Assembly: GCA_963930645.1 (NCBI GenBank)
Contig: OZ005654.1
Location: 267,244,700 to 267,308,699 of the forward strand
Source: Salticus scenicus
Taxonomy: Eukaryota; Arthropoda; Arachnida; Araneae; Salticidae
Direction of reading: 5' to 3'
DNA length: 64,000 nt
The translations under genes and the position numbers were made by a program. Shown piece after piece: positions 1 to 12,485 of the stretch (its first letter is position 1; each line of letters begins with the position of its first letter). The notes under the pieces are model-generated. The model did not search any database. It was not told where the DNA came from and worked only from the letters and a program-made list of their open reading frames with translations.

Positions 1-2894
1 TACTTTAGGATTTCCATAGTTTGGAACCTTTAAATTCACAAAGAGTCGAGTTCAGGATTTTTTTCGAAATAGTACATTGGTTTTTAGCACAGAACTACCG
101 CGAAAATTCGATAAACCATTGTCAAACTCTCGAGAAATTCAAATTTTATTCAGATTTCGAATTTAGTGGTAGGTTTATTTTTTTTTTCTCTTAATTAGCG
201 GAATTTTTGCTGTGGTGTGCATTTTTTACTTCAGTTTTGTGGTACGAATGATTGTTTTGTTCGATTTTTTTAATGCGTTGAAAACTGATATTTGTGGTAC
301 AAAAGGCAGTATTATTCAACTGTTTCCAAATTATTTATCGGGCCAATTGGTCTACTTGTTCATTACCTTGCAAACACGAAAGATCGTTCACCCAGTCGAA
401 GAAGATTTGTTTCTTATTTTGATAAATTAAGAAATGGGTTTCAGTGACGATTATGTATTATGATTCTTCAATAAATAGTGCTTGGATACTAAAATGGATG
501 TCAGAGAGTATTAAGACTGCGTTATAATTTGTACTATTCAACAATTAATAGCGTGATACATTGCTAAATGTGCTGTCTGAAAACGGTGTTTTAATTACAT
601 AAACAAGTCTTTTATATGTAAAAGGTTGCTTAACATAAATAAAAACATACTTCCAAGCATTTCCACTAATGATCTGTAACGTATCGCAATTACGTTAATC
701 TGCAAAAAAATATGAATGATGTTCCTAACATTTTCTACAAGAAATTGATTTTGTGCATTTTCTTGGTTTTGTGCATCTTTAAATTATATTTATTTATGTT
801 TAGTTCAGTATAAGTATATCAATATGCCTTTCTAAAAATTCTGCTCATGGATTATAGTTTATCATAATTGTCTTTTGTGTCTCTATAATGTTACCATACC
901 ATTTTGCTTATTTATTGCGATATTTTTTCATTTATTTTTTCTTTTGTAGACTACAACTTCGAATTTTTTCGGATTTCGTTCATAGCCTCGACAATAAACA
1001 GTCACATTATGTTAAAAACATTTATCTAAATTAGTGGTAAACCTACAAAATAATTAAAACGATTATAATATATTGAAATGTATATAAATAAAGAGAAATG
1101 TCTGTCTGTCAATATCTGCGGTGAAGATTTAACATTTATTTTTACGAAATATTTGCATAAATGTTTAGATTGTTTTTTAAGCGTGAAAGTAGTTTTTAAT
1201 AATCAAAAGTTTTATATTTAAATGTATAATTATAATGAGAGATGGAATAACTTTTATTTTAGTACATTGTAAAAAGTCATACAATGAAAAACAAATTACA
1301 GTTTTGTCTTTTATCAAGTTTATCAGAATGTAAAAAAAAAAAAAAAATATATATATATATTCATTGTAAATATAATGATATTTTTGTGAGGTTTCGAATG
1401 TTTAATTAAAGTGTCTTATACAGACTTAATTTTATTGACACATTGCATTTCTAGAATATTATTCGTGGAAAACTTGCTGTTTAAGCAATATTCCAATAAG
1501 GTTCTGAATTATAAACAAATTTGTGTTCTTTTATAAAGTTATTCTATCTAGGCCTTAACTGTATATTAATGCAAGGAAAAAAATCTTTAGTCTTTCCAAA
1601 AGAATCAATACTCAAGTAAAACAATTTAGACCACTTATTTATTTGACTTAGAATCAGGATCAAGGACGATCACTTCTATTTAAATGCGCGTGTTTTAATC
1701 TAAAAAGAATACGTCTACTTCAATTAATGGAACTATAATGGCGCGGAAAAATTATACTATCACAGTTAGGATTTAGCCTCACAGAGGAAGATGCTTTTTA
1801 GAAATATTTGTCAACTCCTATTAACCTCGATTTAAAACTTACGTCTTTGCTTAGATGGTTCAAGAATATATTAAAAATGCATTGTATAGCCATGTGAAAT
1901 ACATATAATATCCATGAACACACAAACAAGGAACGAAACTTACTTATAATAAACTTACATATAAAAATAAGTAAGATTTTATACAGATTTTATTAAGGTA
2001 AGTAATAAAAAATATACATAAAATGTATCCAAAATATAAGTATAAAGCAACATGAAAGAAAGATACAGTATTCTTTCAATGAAAAGATTAAACTAAAACT
2101 TTGTATATTATATTTTTCCCTGTAACCTACTTATAACTCAGCTATACATCGTAGCTCTTACCTAAAACAATATTACGAAAAAATGCTGTTGCTGCAACTT
2201 TATTTTTATAAATTACTTACACCTCATGCTAAAATATCATAACTACGTATTGTAACTTAATTTTCTGACAAAACTTTATTTGTTTGCTCTAGAGGATTCA
2301 TAGTGAAATGAAAACAACTTGAGCCCGCTCTATTGGATGGGATTTATAAAGGATCAACATCTTTCGAAATTCCCAGAAGATAACGATTCAAGAACATCTA
2401 TAATAAGTTAGAAAAATAAATTTTACTTAGAGTATATATATGAGTTTTATTTTATCTAAATTGGAAAGTATTTTATATTATTGATTTAAAAAAATATCAA
2501 TCTAAAATTTTGGTTCTATAGATTTTCAATCAGTATTGTTTTAGATTTACTTCAATGGATTTAAGTGTACCTAAATAAGCTATCTAGGGCAAAGCTACTT
2601 TAGACTTTGCCATAAAAATTTTATTGGTCGGCTATTGTAATAATCCTTCTGTCAAACCGGTCTTTTATAATGGAGTTTTATATTGATTTCTATACTGAGA
2701 CTGTATGTTACGAGAAATTTAAGTTAATAAAATAAGTTATAATTCTGTAACATATGATTAAAATATATGCGCATTAAAATAATAATAATAATAATAATAA
2801 TTCAAAGTAAATAAGCGTAAATATAAACTATATAATAACAAATGAAATGCTAGATATTATTAATTTTGGAAACAAATATTATTTTTATTTAAAG
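1..2894. other. AT-rich non-coding stretch
   Basis: I see no gene or recognisable repeat here. Open frames are short, AT-driven and without any known motif. There is a poly(A)/TA tract near 1332-1360 and an (AAT)n microsatellite near 2779-2801. Confidence 0.6.
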
Positions 2895-2896
2895 TA

Positions 2897-4018
2897 CAGG
2901 TTATCCCATAAGCCTGTAGACATTTTAAAAACGCATAACTGTTGAATGAACTAATAGAATTAAACGTGGTTTCCGAAAAATTCATTCTCATGAAGGGGAT
3001 ATTTTTTGGTAAAGAAAAAATTACAGTTATTTATTTATTTATTTATTTATTGTCGATGACAGTTAGATAAACAGTTAAATTTTTCGCGCGGATGTGAAAG
3101 AAATATATCAAATGAAAGTATTATGAATTGCACAATTTTGCGATTAGAACAGCTTATTTATTATTTTGCCTCCTACTTGTGCATACATGAAGTTTTAATT
3201 GCGATACTGATCTGGTGGATAAAGCGTTATTGAAACAGGAATAAACTACTACGTCAGAAACGCCAAAGAAAAATTATTGAGGTGCATACAGCTGTTTCGG
3301 TAGCCTAAAGCGTACCGTCTTATGTGCAAAAAGAATTCTGAATCTGGAGAAGTGCTCGTATATATAGGAGAGGGACCGGATTTAGTTCAACCAATAGGAT
3401 TACGAAAGAGGTGGGGTTGATATTGGTTGAACTAAATCCGGTCCCTCTCCTATATATACGAGCACTTCTCCAGATTCAGAATTCTTTTTGCACTGAAGAC
3501 GGTACGCTTTAGGCTACCGAAACAGCTGTATGCACCTCAATAATTTTTCTTTGGCGTTTATGACGTAGTAGTTTATTCCTGTTTTAATATTCCAACGCCA
3601 AGTCTCCTGCTATTAAAGCGTTATTGGTGAAGATGTTTTCACTCAGGTAAGAACCGCCGACTGAAGCTGTAGTTAGCAGTCTTATAACTCGTTTACAAAC
3701 TGTAATTTCTGGTGACGACGGACACATAGAATAGGATTTATATGCCTGTAAACATTTGTTTTGGTGTTTGGTGTTTTGGAATAAGGCCGATTGACTGTTC
3801 TAGGGTCCTAGGTCTGAGGGGGAGTGCCTGCCGTGGAGGTCTTTCTAGCAGTAAACATTTGCATGCGAAAAAGTAGAATGTATGATCTTGTACCCTATTT
3901 TTTCTTTACTCCCCCCCCCCTCTTCATGAATATGATTTTTTCCCAAACTGTTCAATTCTATCAATTCCTTCAATAGTTATGAATTTTTAAATTATCTACA
4001 GATATATGGGACACCCTG
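2897..4018. mobile_element. Non-autonomous TIR element, Tc1/mariner type, TA target site
   Basis: The left end reads TA then CAGGTTATCCCATAAG; the right end, reversed, reads TA then CAGGGTGTCCCATATA. Imperfect inverted repeats of about 110 bp follow, including the shared stretch TAACTGTTGAATGAA / TAACTATTGAAGGAA. Both ends abut TA, the target-site duplication of the Tc1/mariner superfamily. The interior has no transposase frame, so it is non-autonomous. It carries a nested palindromic insertion at 3233-3584. Confidence 0.75.
3233..3584. repeat. Near-perfect long palindrome (foldback element) nested in a TIR element
   Basis: Arms 3233-3396 and 3421-3584 are almost exact reverse complements around a 24-bp loop. 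A 12-bp direct repeat, AAAGCGTTATTG, lies immediately left (3221-3232) and 30 bp to the right (3615-3626), and could be a target-site duplication of an asymmetric 382-bp insertion (3233-3614). The few arm mismatches suggest youth or gene conversion. No coding capacity; family not recognised. Confidence 0.85.
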
Positions 4019-4443
4019 TATATACATTTTATATTTTGTAGAATAAAAATATTATTCATTTAACACCATTACATGTTGCTGAGTGCGATTAGTACGACTC
4101 CATGTTTTCATAATAATTTCTGAAAGAAAGATAATTTTTATTTAAAGTATGTGCATTTCATATTTTGTAGAAGAAGAAGAATATTCATTTAATGTCATTA
4201 CATATAGCTGAGTGTGATTAAAAATTCATGTTTTCATAATGTTGCTGTTTTAGAGATTTACTTATAGGATTCAAAAATTTGTAATTTATGGACAACCATT
4301 AAAAATAATTGCACATAATACAAATTTCTTTAATAAAATAATTTTTAGAGTGTCAGAAATCTACAAGTCAGTAACATATTTGTAATTTTACTTAACAGTG
4401 AATATAAAAGACCTTATGAAAACTTGACTTTTACTTTAAGTAC

Positions 4444-4448
<5 letters not shown>

Positions 4449-4486
<38 letters not shown>
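4449..4486. repeat. Poly(A) tract, 38 bp
   Basis: A pure A homopolymer. It may be the tail of an old retroposon, but no SINE or LINE body is recognisable upstream. Confidence 0.9.
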
Positions 4487-4488
<2 letters not shown>

Positions 4489-4934
4489 GTCGAAACATTA
4501 ATCTATTTAGCAATTTTAAGATGGCAGCATTAAGATCAGAAAATATTCATTCGAATTTTTATAGTGAATTATATAAAACATAATTTTTTAATCTTTTATG
4601 TACTATTAAGTTTAAAGGATAGAGAAAGCTCTGAAAGTAACAAATTTTGATATTCTGAGACTTGTCTACTCATGGGAATGTGCAACGGAAAAGCAGTTAT
4701 AACTGGATTACAAAAACATGAATTTAAGCATTTGAAAAACTCTTTCGTGTAGAACAGACAAGCTGATCAATCAAATCGAATAAAGATTCAACAGCAAGTT
4801 ATAAAACAAACTAGTGTGTTGTAACCATTATAGAACTTTCTTCTATATTTTCAAACACTTTTTTTCTGTTTCTTTAATAAAAATTATGAACAATATAAAA
4901 CATTTAAAAAACATTCACAAGTTGAAACATTTAA

Positions 4935-5132
4935 CCCTTTGAGTGCTATGGACGCATATATGCGTCCAGCGAAAGTCATTAATATATACTAGGGACGCAA
5001 ATACGCGCTTAGCAGATGTTATCAGTATGGACTATGGACGCAAATACGCGCCCAGCAAAAATGATCAGTGTACTATTCAACATTTGCATAAAGTATTCAG
5101 TCCCTGGCCGCGAGTATTTAGCACTCAAAGGG
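4935..5132. mobile_element. piggyBac-type MITE with TTAA target duplications
   Basis: TTAA at 4931-4934 and 5133-5136 flanks a 198-bp element with perfect inverted ends CCCTTTGAGTGCTA / TAGCACTCAAAGGG. TTAA duplication and ends starting CCC are hallmarks of the piggyBac superfamily. Internally a short motif containing GACGCAAATACGCGC is repeated (near 4993 and 5036). There is no transposase; the open frame across it is fortuitous. Confidence 0.9.
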
Positions 5133-5136
5133 TTAA

Positions 5137-6390
5137 TAATCAAGGTGACCAAACACTTCAGATAGTATAAAATTCAAGATTTCTTGTTATAGTAACAATT
5201 TTAAGCCAAATACTATGTGTGACCAATCTTGTATAGAAAAAAAATAAAACTGAAAATGAAATGAATAAATTTAAGAATATTTCTGATGATTGGGAAATTC
5301 CAAAAATATAGTATTGTGAAAAAATACAAGAAATTGTTACTTGCATTCAATTTACCGGTAGAGGTGAATACCTTGCCATATTTTTTATACTTAATTCAGG
5401 AACTTAAAATGTCATATTACAAATATATGTATATGTATACATATATATCTGCTTGCTAATTTAAAAAAAAAAGATCATTTTCATTAATTCATAAATTATA
5501 TTTAATTATTTATCTCTTAATTATTATCTGATATATGAGACCCACTAGCATCAAAGTTCTTGCCACTGGTGTACGAATATATAAGAGAAAAAAGGACAAA
5601 GAACAGTCTATCACGGCTGAAGACGGCTGGAGAGGGTTATACCAGTTTAGAGGGCGCCCAATTTTACCCAAATACTCTGCAAGACCGTATAACAAATAAA
5701 AAAATTTAAAAAATGGAGGTTATAATTAGTACAAATAATTAAATGATTAAATATAATTAATTAATCAAAGAAAATAAAAATAAAAATAAATTGTTAAAGA
5801 TAAGCAAACAGATATATATGTATACATACGTGAGCAAGTTGCACACATATTGTTTTAATATATCAAATTACTTCAAAATTATTAAATACCTACTTATAAA
5901 TTAAAATAAATAGTCTTTTAAATAATAAAATTTAATGTAAATGTAATTTTCACTTATGATATTTTATTTAATCTAAAATATTGTTAATAATGTTAAAATG
6001 TTCATTTAGAACAATCCAAATTTTATTAATATAAAAAGGGATCATGAGAAGTGTAATCTTTATATATCTTGCAGTGAGACAATCGCGAATCATTCATATT
6101 TTGTTTTATATCATCTGCTTTATGAAATGTCATTTTAGGTTGCATTTTTTTTATCTTTTTTTTCCGGCAGTTGAAAATATTTTTCTCAGCCTTGGTGTCG
6201 CGTCTGATAGCGACCATTGTTTGGCATAGTCAGGGAATGCCAACCGGTAGGGTTATATTTTTAACCGTCTTTACATTTTCAAATTCGTCTATACGTTTTT
6301 CATAAAACAACAAACTTTTATTTGGCGCACTTGGCTGATATATTCGCAGCGCTACCATGTCTGGTGATAAATGCAGCTCGGAAATAAATC
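5137..6390. other. AT-rich non-coding stretch
   Basis: No gene recognised. A slightly GC-richer patch at 5570-5690 and the run 6030-6390 show no similarity I can name. Overlapping frames on both strands near 6026-6430 lack domains. Confidence 0.5.
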
Positions 6391-6882
6391 CAGGGGCTCT
6401 ATTCTCGTCTAGTTGCCTATTAACCACCATTTGTAACCGTTAACGACAGTTCTTAACTACTGTTCTACCCACCGCAATAACCATCTTCCGGTTAAGTGCT
6501 ATTCTGGTCTGTCGTTGTTATCTTGAGTGGCCGAAGAAACTCTCGCGTTCGAGGGTGACATTTTAAACCAATCAGTTGCAAGTTGTCATTCGTAATCCGT
6601 TTTGGGAGGGGAATTTTGTGAATAGCGATGATGACAACCTGTTTTCAATGGTGGAAAATGTGAAATGTCCCTTTAACTGAGCAAACTAAAACATTATACA
6701 GACGCGCCCATTTTCATTGTGATAAACAACGATCTTTCGGCTGAACAACTGCCTCCTAGCTGCCGGTAACTTAACAACTGTAAACAAATTTCGATGCAAC
6801 TGGAAGAGAATAGCAAATCTTCGTTGTCTCGCTTCACAACAACCGGTTTCCGCGTAACGACTAGACGAGAATAGAGCCCCTG
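6391..6882. mobile_element. MITE, ends starting CAGGGGCTCT
   Basis: The left end CAGGGGCTCTATTCTCGTCT is matched by its exact reverse complement at the right end, and the match runs on into CTAGT. The element is 492 bp, GC-richer than its surroundings, and has no coding frame. Ends starting CAGGGG suit hAT-like elements, but I could not see a convincing 8-bp target duplication, so the superfamily is open. Confidence 0.7.
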
Positions 6883-7770
6883 TTCGCTTTATCATTCTGA
6901 CTTGAATCGGTATGCAAATAATTACGTAGATAAATTTGCTCTCTATCCCACATTGTTATAACGGTTTCCTAGTATAGACGAAACTGGCTTGTCTTCTGAT
7001 ATCTTTTATTTTTCAATAAAAGTTTTTATTTTTATTTTTTAGGAATATGATGGAAACCTTTTTTTCAATGACTACTGTCTTTGATATATTAAAGAGGACT
7101 ATGTATTTCCACTTAATAACATATGTAATGTGACATTTTAAATTTCGGAATTAAATATGCAAATAATTGTTTAAAATTTGATTTAGGCTTAATTTGGACA
7201 TTTCAAACAGGCAAGTGTAAAACATAACTTTAACTGCGTATATTCCTATAAATACATGTTTCATACCATTTTTATAAGATATATAATTATTCTATGTTAC
7301 TTCGTAATTAATTAAACTTATTAAAAGAACAAATGGTAATCTCTTTTCAGTGAAATTTGAGAAGTTCTTTTACAACATTGAGCGGATTCAGTTACTTCAA
7401 AACAAGGGAATTACTAACAAAGCCTCTTAAAGTAAAGTGTTTACACAAAAATTTTGAGTTTAATTAAGGTAGAAATATTTGAGTTATTTTAAATGGCTTT
7501 TTTAAAGGTTTCTGTAGCACGATTTATATGAATCATACCAATTAAAAATTGTGTAATACGATTAACTGTGATTATAATTTTCATTCTGCAAAAACAACTT
7601 AAAACAATTCATAAAAAAAAAAAAAAAAAAACTTGATAGTCATAGACATCAAGATAATTCAACTTTTTTAGACTTGAAGTTTTTAGACTTCAACATATTT
7701 ATATCAGCAATGAAAGGAATAAAATTTTTAAATATAATTTTACCTCCTAATAATTGCATAATTATATATA
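6883..7770. other. AT-rich non-coding stretch
   Basis: No gene, repeat family or RNA gene recognised. Contains a poly(A) tract near 7612-7630. Confidence 0.5.
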
Positions 7771-8395
7771 CTAGTATCGCCCAGTGGTCGAAATTCGACC
7801 ATTTTTTTTTGCAAAGCAAGGCAAAGCAAAGTTATTGCCTTGTCCTAAACGCAATTAAATTGCAACACAGCTGCGGCAATTGTTTGCCGTTATGCACTCT
7901 AACTGAATCAGCAGAGTTTTACTTAATATAACTATTTCTCTCTGTAGATGTTAGTCTTTCCTGAAATGAGAGAAAATCGCAACGTGAAAACGCCCCTTGT
8001 TGGGTAATACAGCCTAAAAGCTAATCGGTACCATGTCAAACCAAGGTCAAACCAAATATCAAATTCTGTTAAATTAATTCGATTGGTTCATAAAGTACAG
8101 AGTTTGAACTCAAAAAGAAAGATATTTTGCAAAAATGGTCGAATTGAGTTCGGGAAATATCAAAACGTGTATTTTTATCGGAAACCGAAAATCTAAAATT
8201 TTTCTGAATCTTATATTTTCTACTTATATATGCAAAGGAAAGAATAATAAACCCACTTTTTTAAAAATAAAAATCAGTAGTCATTTTCAGTTAATTGAAA
8301 TGCAAGGAAATCTCAAAACATGTAATTTCATCGAAAACCGGAAATCAAAAGTTTTTCCGTATCTTCTACTTGCTTCTTATACCCGCAAAAGCTAG
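7771..8395 (+). repeat. Dispersed repeat copy with internal direct repeats
   Basis: Begins near CTAGTATCGCCCAGTGGTCG. A module of about 95 bp occurs twice: around 8150-8235 and, diverged, around 8305-8395 (shared pattern: AAAAC.TGTA, ATCG.AAACCG, TTTTTC.G.ATCTT). The same 3' module recurs near 38000-38080, where it ends a different repeat. Frames at 7674-7931 and 8135-8395 run through the repeat and are not genes. Repeat class uncertain. Confidence 0.5.
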
Positions 8396-9442
8396 CAATA
8401 AATGCACTTAAAAAAAAAAAAAAATAGTCAATTTCAAATGATAAAAGAACCAAATATTTAAATAAATAAATAAAGTCACTTTTTGTTGCCAAAAGACAAA
8501 TAACAAAGAACATTTGAAGTTTCAAAAATTAAATAATATATATTATTTACATATTAATACACAAACATGAAATTTATCGTACGGCTAATATCTCTTTAAA
8601 TTACAGCTGACACAAATCATAAAACAAAAAAGAAAGAAGTTAGATCATAAATAAATTAGAAAATAAATAATTTCTCATAAATCAAATCCTTAGGAAATCT
8701 TTTTTTGTGGTTCCACGGACCGCCAGTGACGTCATCACTTCGCTTGCGTGTAAGGATGCTATACAAATCACTGTGTCTATGCTTTTATTTGAGTTTTATG
8801 AAATTGCCAGATTTAACAACTTTCCACTTTTAGGTATTTTTTAATGTAAAGGAATACGTGTATGAAAGGGAAAAATGAGGGAAAATGCATAAAAAATAAA
8901 AGTATTTTTAAATACCTTCTTGACATCGTGAGAAAATAATATTTGTATTCGCACCCTCCGGCTAACCGTACCTTTCGAATGATACCATTTTTAACCCTCT
9001 ACTCCCATAATTAATATGTTAAAAAGGGACTACAAATTTTATGCTTGCCTATTAATATATAGATATATATATACATATATACTTATTTAAAATTTAAAAT
9101 CCATTCCACATTAACTTGATAGATGCATTTTTAAAACATATTTAAGGTTTCACTAAAAAATATAAAAGTCTTCTTCTTCTTCCTTTTTTCTTTCTTGGAG
9201 ACAAACATGAACGTATTTATAAATTCGGCAAAAGTATTTAGATTCTTAAGTTTTTATGCAAAAAATAAGTTATTGCTCTTTGTTTACTCGTTATAATCCT
9301 TTCGGCTTTAGATGTCACAAAAATTCTCGTCTTTTTTGCTAAAATCCTTAAATCAAGCTGACTGAAGCATAAACAGATAGAGTCAGTTTTGATTTCTGAG
9401 ATGGGAACAAGTAAGAACTATGAAAATAGCACGCAAACTATT

Positions 9443-9475
<33 letters not shown>

Positions 9476-10515
9476 GATTGATACATTTATTTTTCTCTGG
9501 TTTTCAGTCATTTTTTATACCATTTTATTTATATAATAAACAATAATTAGTTTTGTTAGGTTGCATATAAAATGGAGGATAGTAAAAATTTTCTATAGTA
9601 ACATGAAATCTGCCTTTAAGAAAATAAAATTTTCATGGTATTTAAAAGTTTAATTCCAAAAATATGTTTGACAATTGTGTTTTATTCACATTATAAATAT
9701 TGTAACTACTGTTAATTTTTTACATTTTATATACAATTATATTCAATTTGTCATTAGTAATAAAAAAAAAAAAAAAAAATTAATGATACACTTTATGCTG
9801 TATGATATAAAAATCTAGTGATAAATATTTTTTAAAGCATTACTTTAAGCATTTTGTGTTAGAAATGTAAACAAGAGTATTTTATAGGCCAATGAAAACG
9901 TAATATGATAAACATTTTTTTTTTTCACTTAATATTCAATACTGTCGAAATTTATTTTTTCTTTTAAAATTATAGATATATAAATATGCAATAAAAATCA
10001 CGAAAATAAAATGATTTTTTTGTTTGTTTGTTTGTTTCATACAACAGTTATTTATTGATGGAATTATAATAAATCGTTAAAATTTCCAATTTATGTAATC
10101 AAAATAAAGTTTTAGATTTTAAAAATTATCTCAACTTTTATGTACATAAAATATAATTAAAAGCCACCCTTAAAATTAAAGCTTCATTTCTCAAACTTAA
10201 ATTAGTCTACCTCTCACAAATCCACTGACAGCGCCGTAATTAATTATTTATTAGTTTATTTTCTAAATATTTCTCTAATTCCAAATTCATTAACTTATTC
10301 TCAACTCTTAAACTTAGTTTATTTTATTCTACGATGAAACAAACTGTTACTTATTATATTGCGCAATTCTAACGTAATTTTAATCTAGAACCTTCTATTC
10401 CCGCCTCCCGTGGACGAATGATTTCATCTAAGCCAATCGACGGTTTCGATCACGTGAACGCTCTAGGTTGGAAGGAAAAATATAATTTTCGAGTTAGTTG
10501 TTCGTCTAAAGTTGT
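8396..10515. other. AT-rich non-coding stretch with homopolymers
   Basis: No gene recognised. Long poly(T) near 9444-9471, poly(A) near 9762-9779 and a (GTTT)n run near 10020-10036. A GC-richer patch at 10390-10510 leads up to the split MITE. Confidence 0.5.
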
Positions 10516-10797
10516 TACAGTCGGCAGCAAAAGTATCCGAACTAAAGCTTTCCAGCGTAATCTCGTTCACATAATGTTAAAAAATGTCGCGAAGTAAACT
10601 CGACGTTAGAGCTTCTCTTCCCGCAGTGGCTGCGGTACCCAAATAAAAGCTGTGGAAAACACGCCCCTATTGTGCTTTCTTTAAAAATGTTATCTCTTAT
10701 ATTTTTAATGAAAACGAGAATTAATTCTATTCCTAAATGAACATTATAGATATGCTTGTTTATTGGAAATTATTAGCATACATCTCACTTTAAATAC

Positions 10798-10831
<34 letters not shown>

Positions 10832-10839
10832 AAAGCATT

Positions 10840-11290
10840 TTTTTTTTTTAATGTTAGAAGTTTTTCATTGTGGAGTCCTAAAAAACATAAAATAAAAGTT
10901 TATTCTTGCAAAGACATGCTATAAAAATGTATGTTTCAACAATCATAGAATTATAGAGAAAAATACAGATTTTCACTTTTTCAATAGAGAAAATTTTTTA
11001 AATATTCAAAATATATAAAAAGAATTCGAGACCAATATTCTTAGTTATTAGATTTTGTATCAGTATTCGTTAAGCCATAACTTTAAAAGGTTTCGAAATC
11101 TTTTTAAAATATTTTGAATATTTAAAAATTTTCATCACTTGAAAAAGTGAAATACCTATGTTCTCTATAATTTTATTATTGTTGAAACTTATATTTTTTT
11201 AAAGCATATCTTTTCAAGAATAAACTTTTATTTTATGTTTTTTAGGACTACACAATAAAAAGCTTCTAACGCTAAAAAATGTTTTTTTTA
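10840..11290. repeat. Imperfect foldback inside the 3.0-kb insertion
   Basis: The left arm, starting at ATGTTAGAAG TTTTT and including CATAAAATAAAAGTTTATTC, is mirrored by a right arm including GAATAAACTTTTATTTTATG and ending near AGCTTCTAACG. The arms are about 200 bp with a central spacer near 11035-11080. Parts of the right arm recur as direct copies near 11815-11870 and 12190-12235. Confidence 0.7.
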
Positions 11291-11515
11291 CTTAAATTTT
11301 TGTTTTTTGCGTTTTAGTTAGGGGGAAAAATGATCCTAAAAGTATTAGTAAAAATTCTTAGGGTATTCTGTAGACATTGAAAGATTTTTTTTATCAATTG
11401 ATATTTTATTCTATTAATTATCTGAAAAAATAACACATCGGCCCTTGGAGGATCGAACCCACGATCATCGCTTTATCAGCATGATTCTCTAACCAAAAGT
11501 CAAATAACAGTCAAG
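11280..11515 (-). repeat. tRNA-Ile-derived SINE-like module, copy 1
   Basis: On the minus strand a tRNA-like head (about 11450-11505) reads TTGGTTAGAGAATCATG, then an anticodon-loop-like CTGATAA, then the B-box-like GGTTCGATCC. This matches the layout of tRNA-Ile with a GAU anticodon. The body runs down to a T-rich (minus-strand A-rich) stretch near 11280. Too degenerate to be a working tRNA. Confidence 0.65.
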
Positions 11516-11620
11516 AAATGTCACAGAACATGCTAGAAAATCCTAACGAAATTTTATGCAAAAATTAATGAGTAAAAATATTGCTTTCGAATGTTTTTTA
11601 AAACATTTTTAATATATAAA

Positions 11621-11621
<1 letters not shown>

Positions 11622-11656
<35 letters not shown>

Positions 11657-11721
11657 TCAACTGTAGCAAAAGGGAAATATCTATATTTTTCTTTAAAATC
11701 TTATTGCTGAAACTTTATTTT

Positions 11722-11756
<35 letters not shown>

Positions 11757-11797
11757 TTATTTATTATTTATTTTTATTTTATTTATTTATTTATTTT
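11622..11797. repeat. (TAA)n and (TTTA)n microsatellites
   Basis: Two simple tracts, about 11622-11655 (AAT unit) and 11715-11797 (TTTA unit), separate the first and second tRNA-like modules. Confidence 0.9.
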
Positions 11798-11879
11798 TTT
11801 TACAGCATGTTTTTGAAAGAATAAATTTTTATTTTATGCTTTTTAGGGCTCAACAATAAAAAACTTCTAGTGTTATTAT

Positions 11880-12118
11880 TATTTTTTTTTTTAACTTAAA
11901 TTTTTATTTTATGCGTATTAGTAACTATAAAAAAAGCTTCTTAAAAAAGATAAAAATTTCTTGGGATACTGTGTAGACAATGAAAGGTGTTCTTTTATCA
12001 ACTGAAATTTTTCCTATTAATTATCTGCAAAAAAGCAACACATCAGCACTTCGAAAACCGAACCCATGAACACCGTGTTATCAAAATGATTCTCGAACCA
12101 ACTGTGCTAACAAGCGAA
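11880..12118 (-). repeat. tRNA-Ile-derived SINE-like module, copy 2
   Basis: The best preserved of three. On the minus strand from about 12115: TTAGCACAGTTGGTTCGAGA (D-arm and A-box region), TTTTGATAACA (anticodon loop with GAT), then ATGGGTTCG (T-arm). The body continues to about 11890, ending in an A-rich run on the minus strand. Module 2 shares its body with module 1, for example the GTCTACA and ATTAATAGG segments. Confidence 0.7.
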
Positions 12119-12249
12119 AAAAAAAGTTTGCTTACATTTCATTAAATTAGATGTGCCTTGTTTTTCAGCGTTATGCTAATAAGCGATGACAAAAATGCAA
12201 TTTTAATAAAAAGCTTCTAAAGAAAGAAAAAAGAAATAATTAAATATAT

Positions 12250-12485
12250 ATATTTATTTATTTATTTACTTAATTTTATGTTATGCTTCTTAGTAACTAA
12301 AAGAAAGCTTCTTGAATAATCTCTTCAAAAATTCTTAGGAAACTGTGTAGACAATAAAAAATTTTCTTTTATCAATTGACACTTTTTCTATTGTCTGCAA
12401 AAGTTAAACCTTCCGCCCTTCGGACGCAAGACCATCGCGCGTTATCAACAACTGCGCTCTGATCAACTAAGGAAACAAGCGATGA
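12250..12485 (-). repeat. tRNA-Ile-derived SINE-like module, copy 3
   Basis: On the minus strand: TTGATCAGAGCGCAGTTG, TTGATAACGCG (GAT anticodon loop) and a decayed T-arm GTCTTGCGTCCGAAGGGCGG. The body shares GTCTACACAGTTTCC-type and AAGCTTTCTTTTAGTTACTA-type segments with copy 2. The more damaged B box suggests it is non-functional. Confidence 0.6.

Noticed and set aside
4943..5170. A 75-codon frame across 4.94-5.17 kb.
   Set aside because: It lies within the piggyBac-type MITE and its inverted ends.
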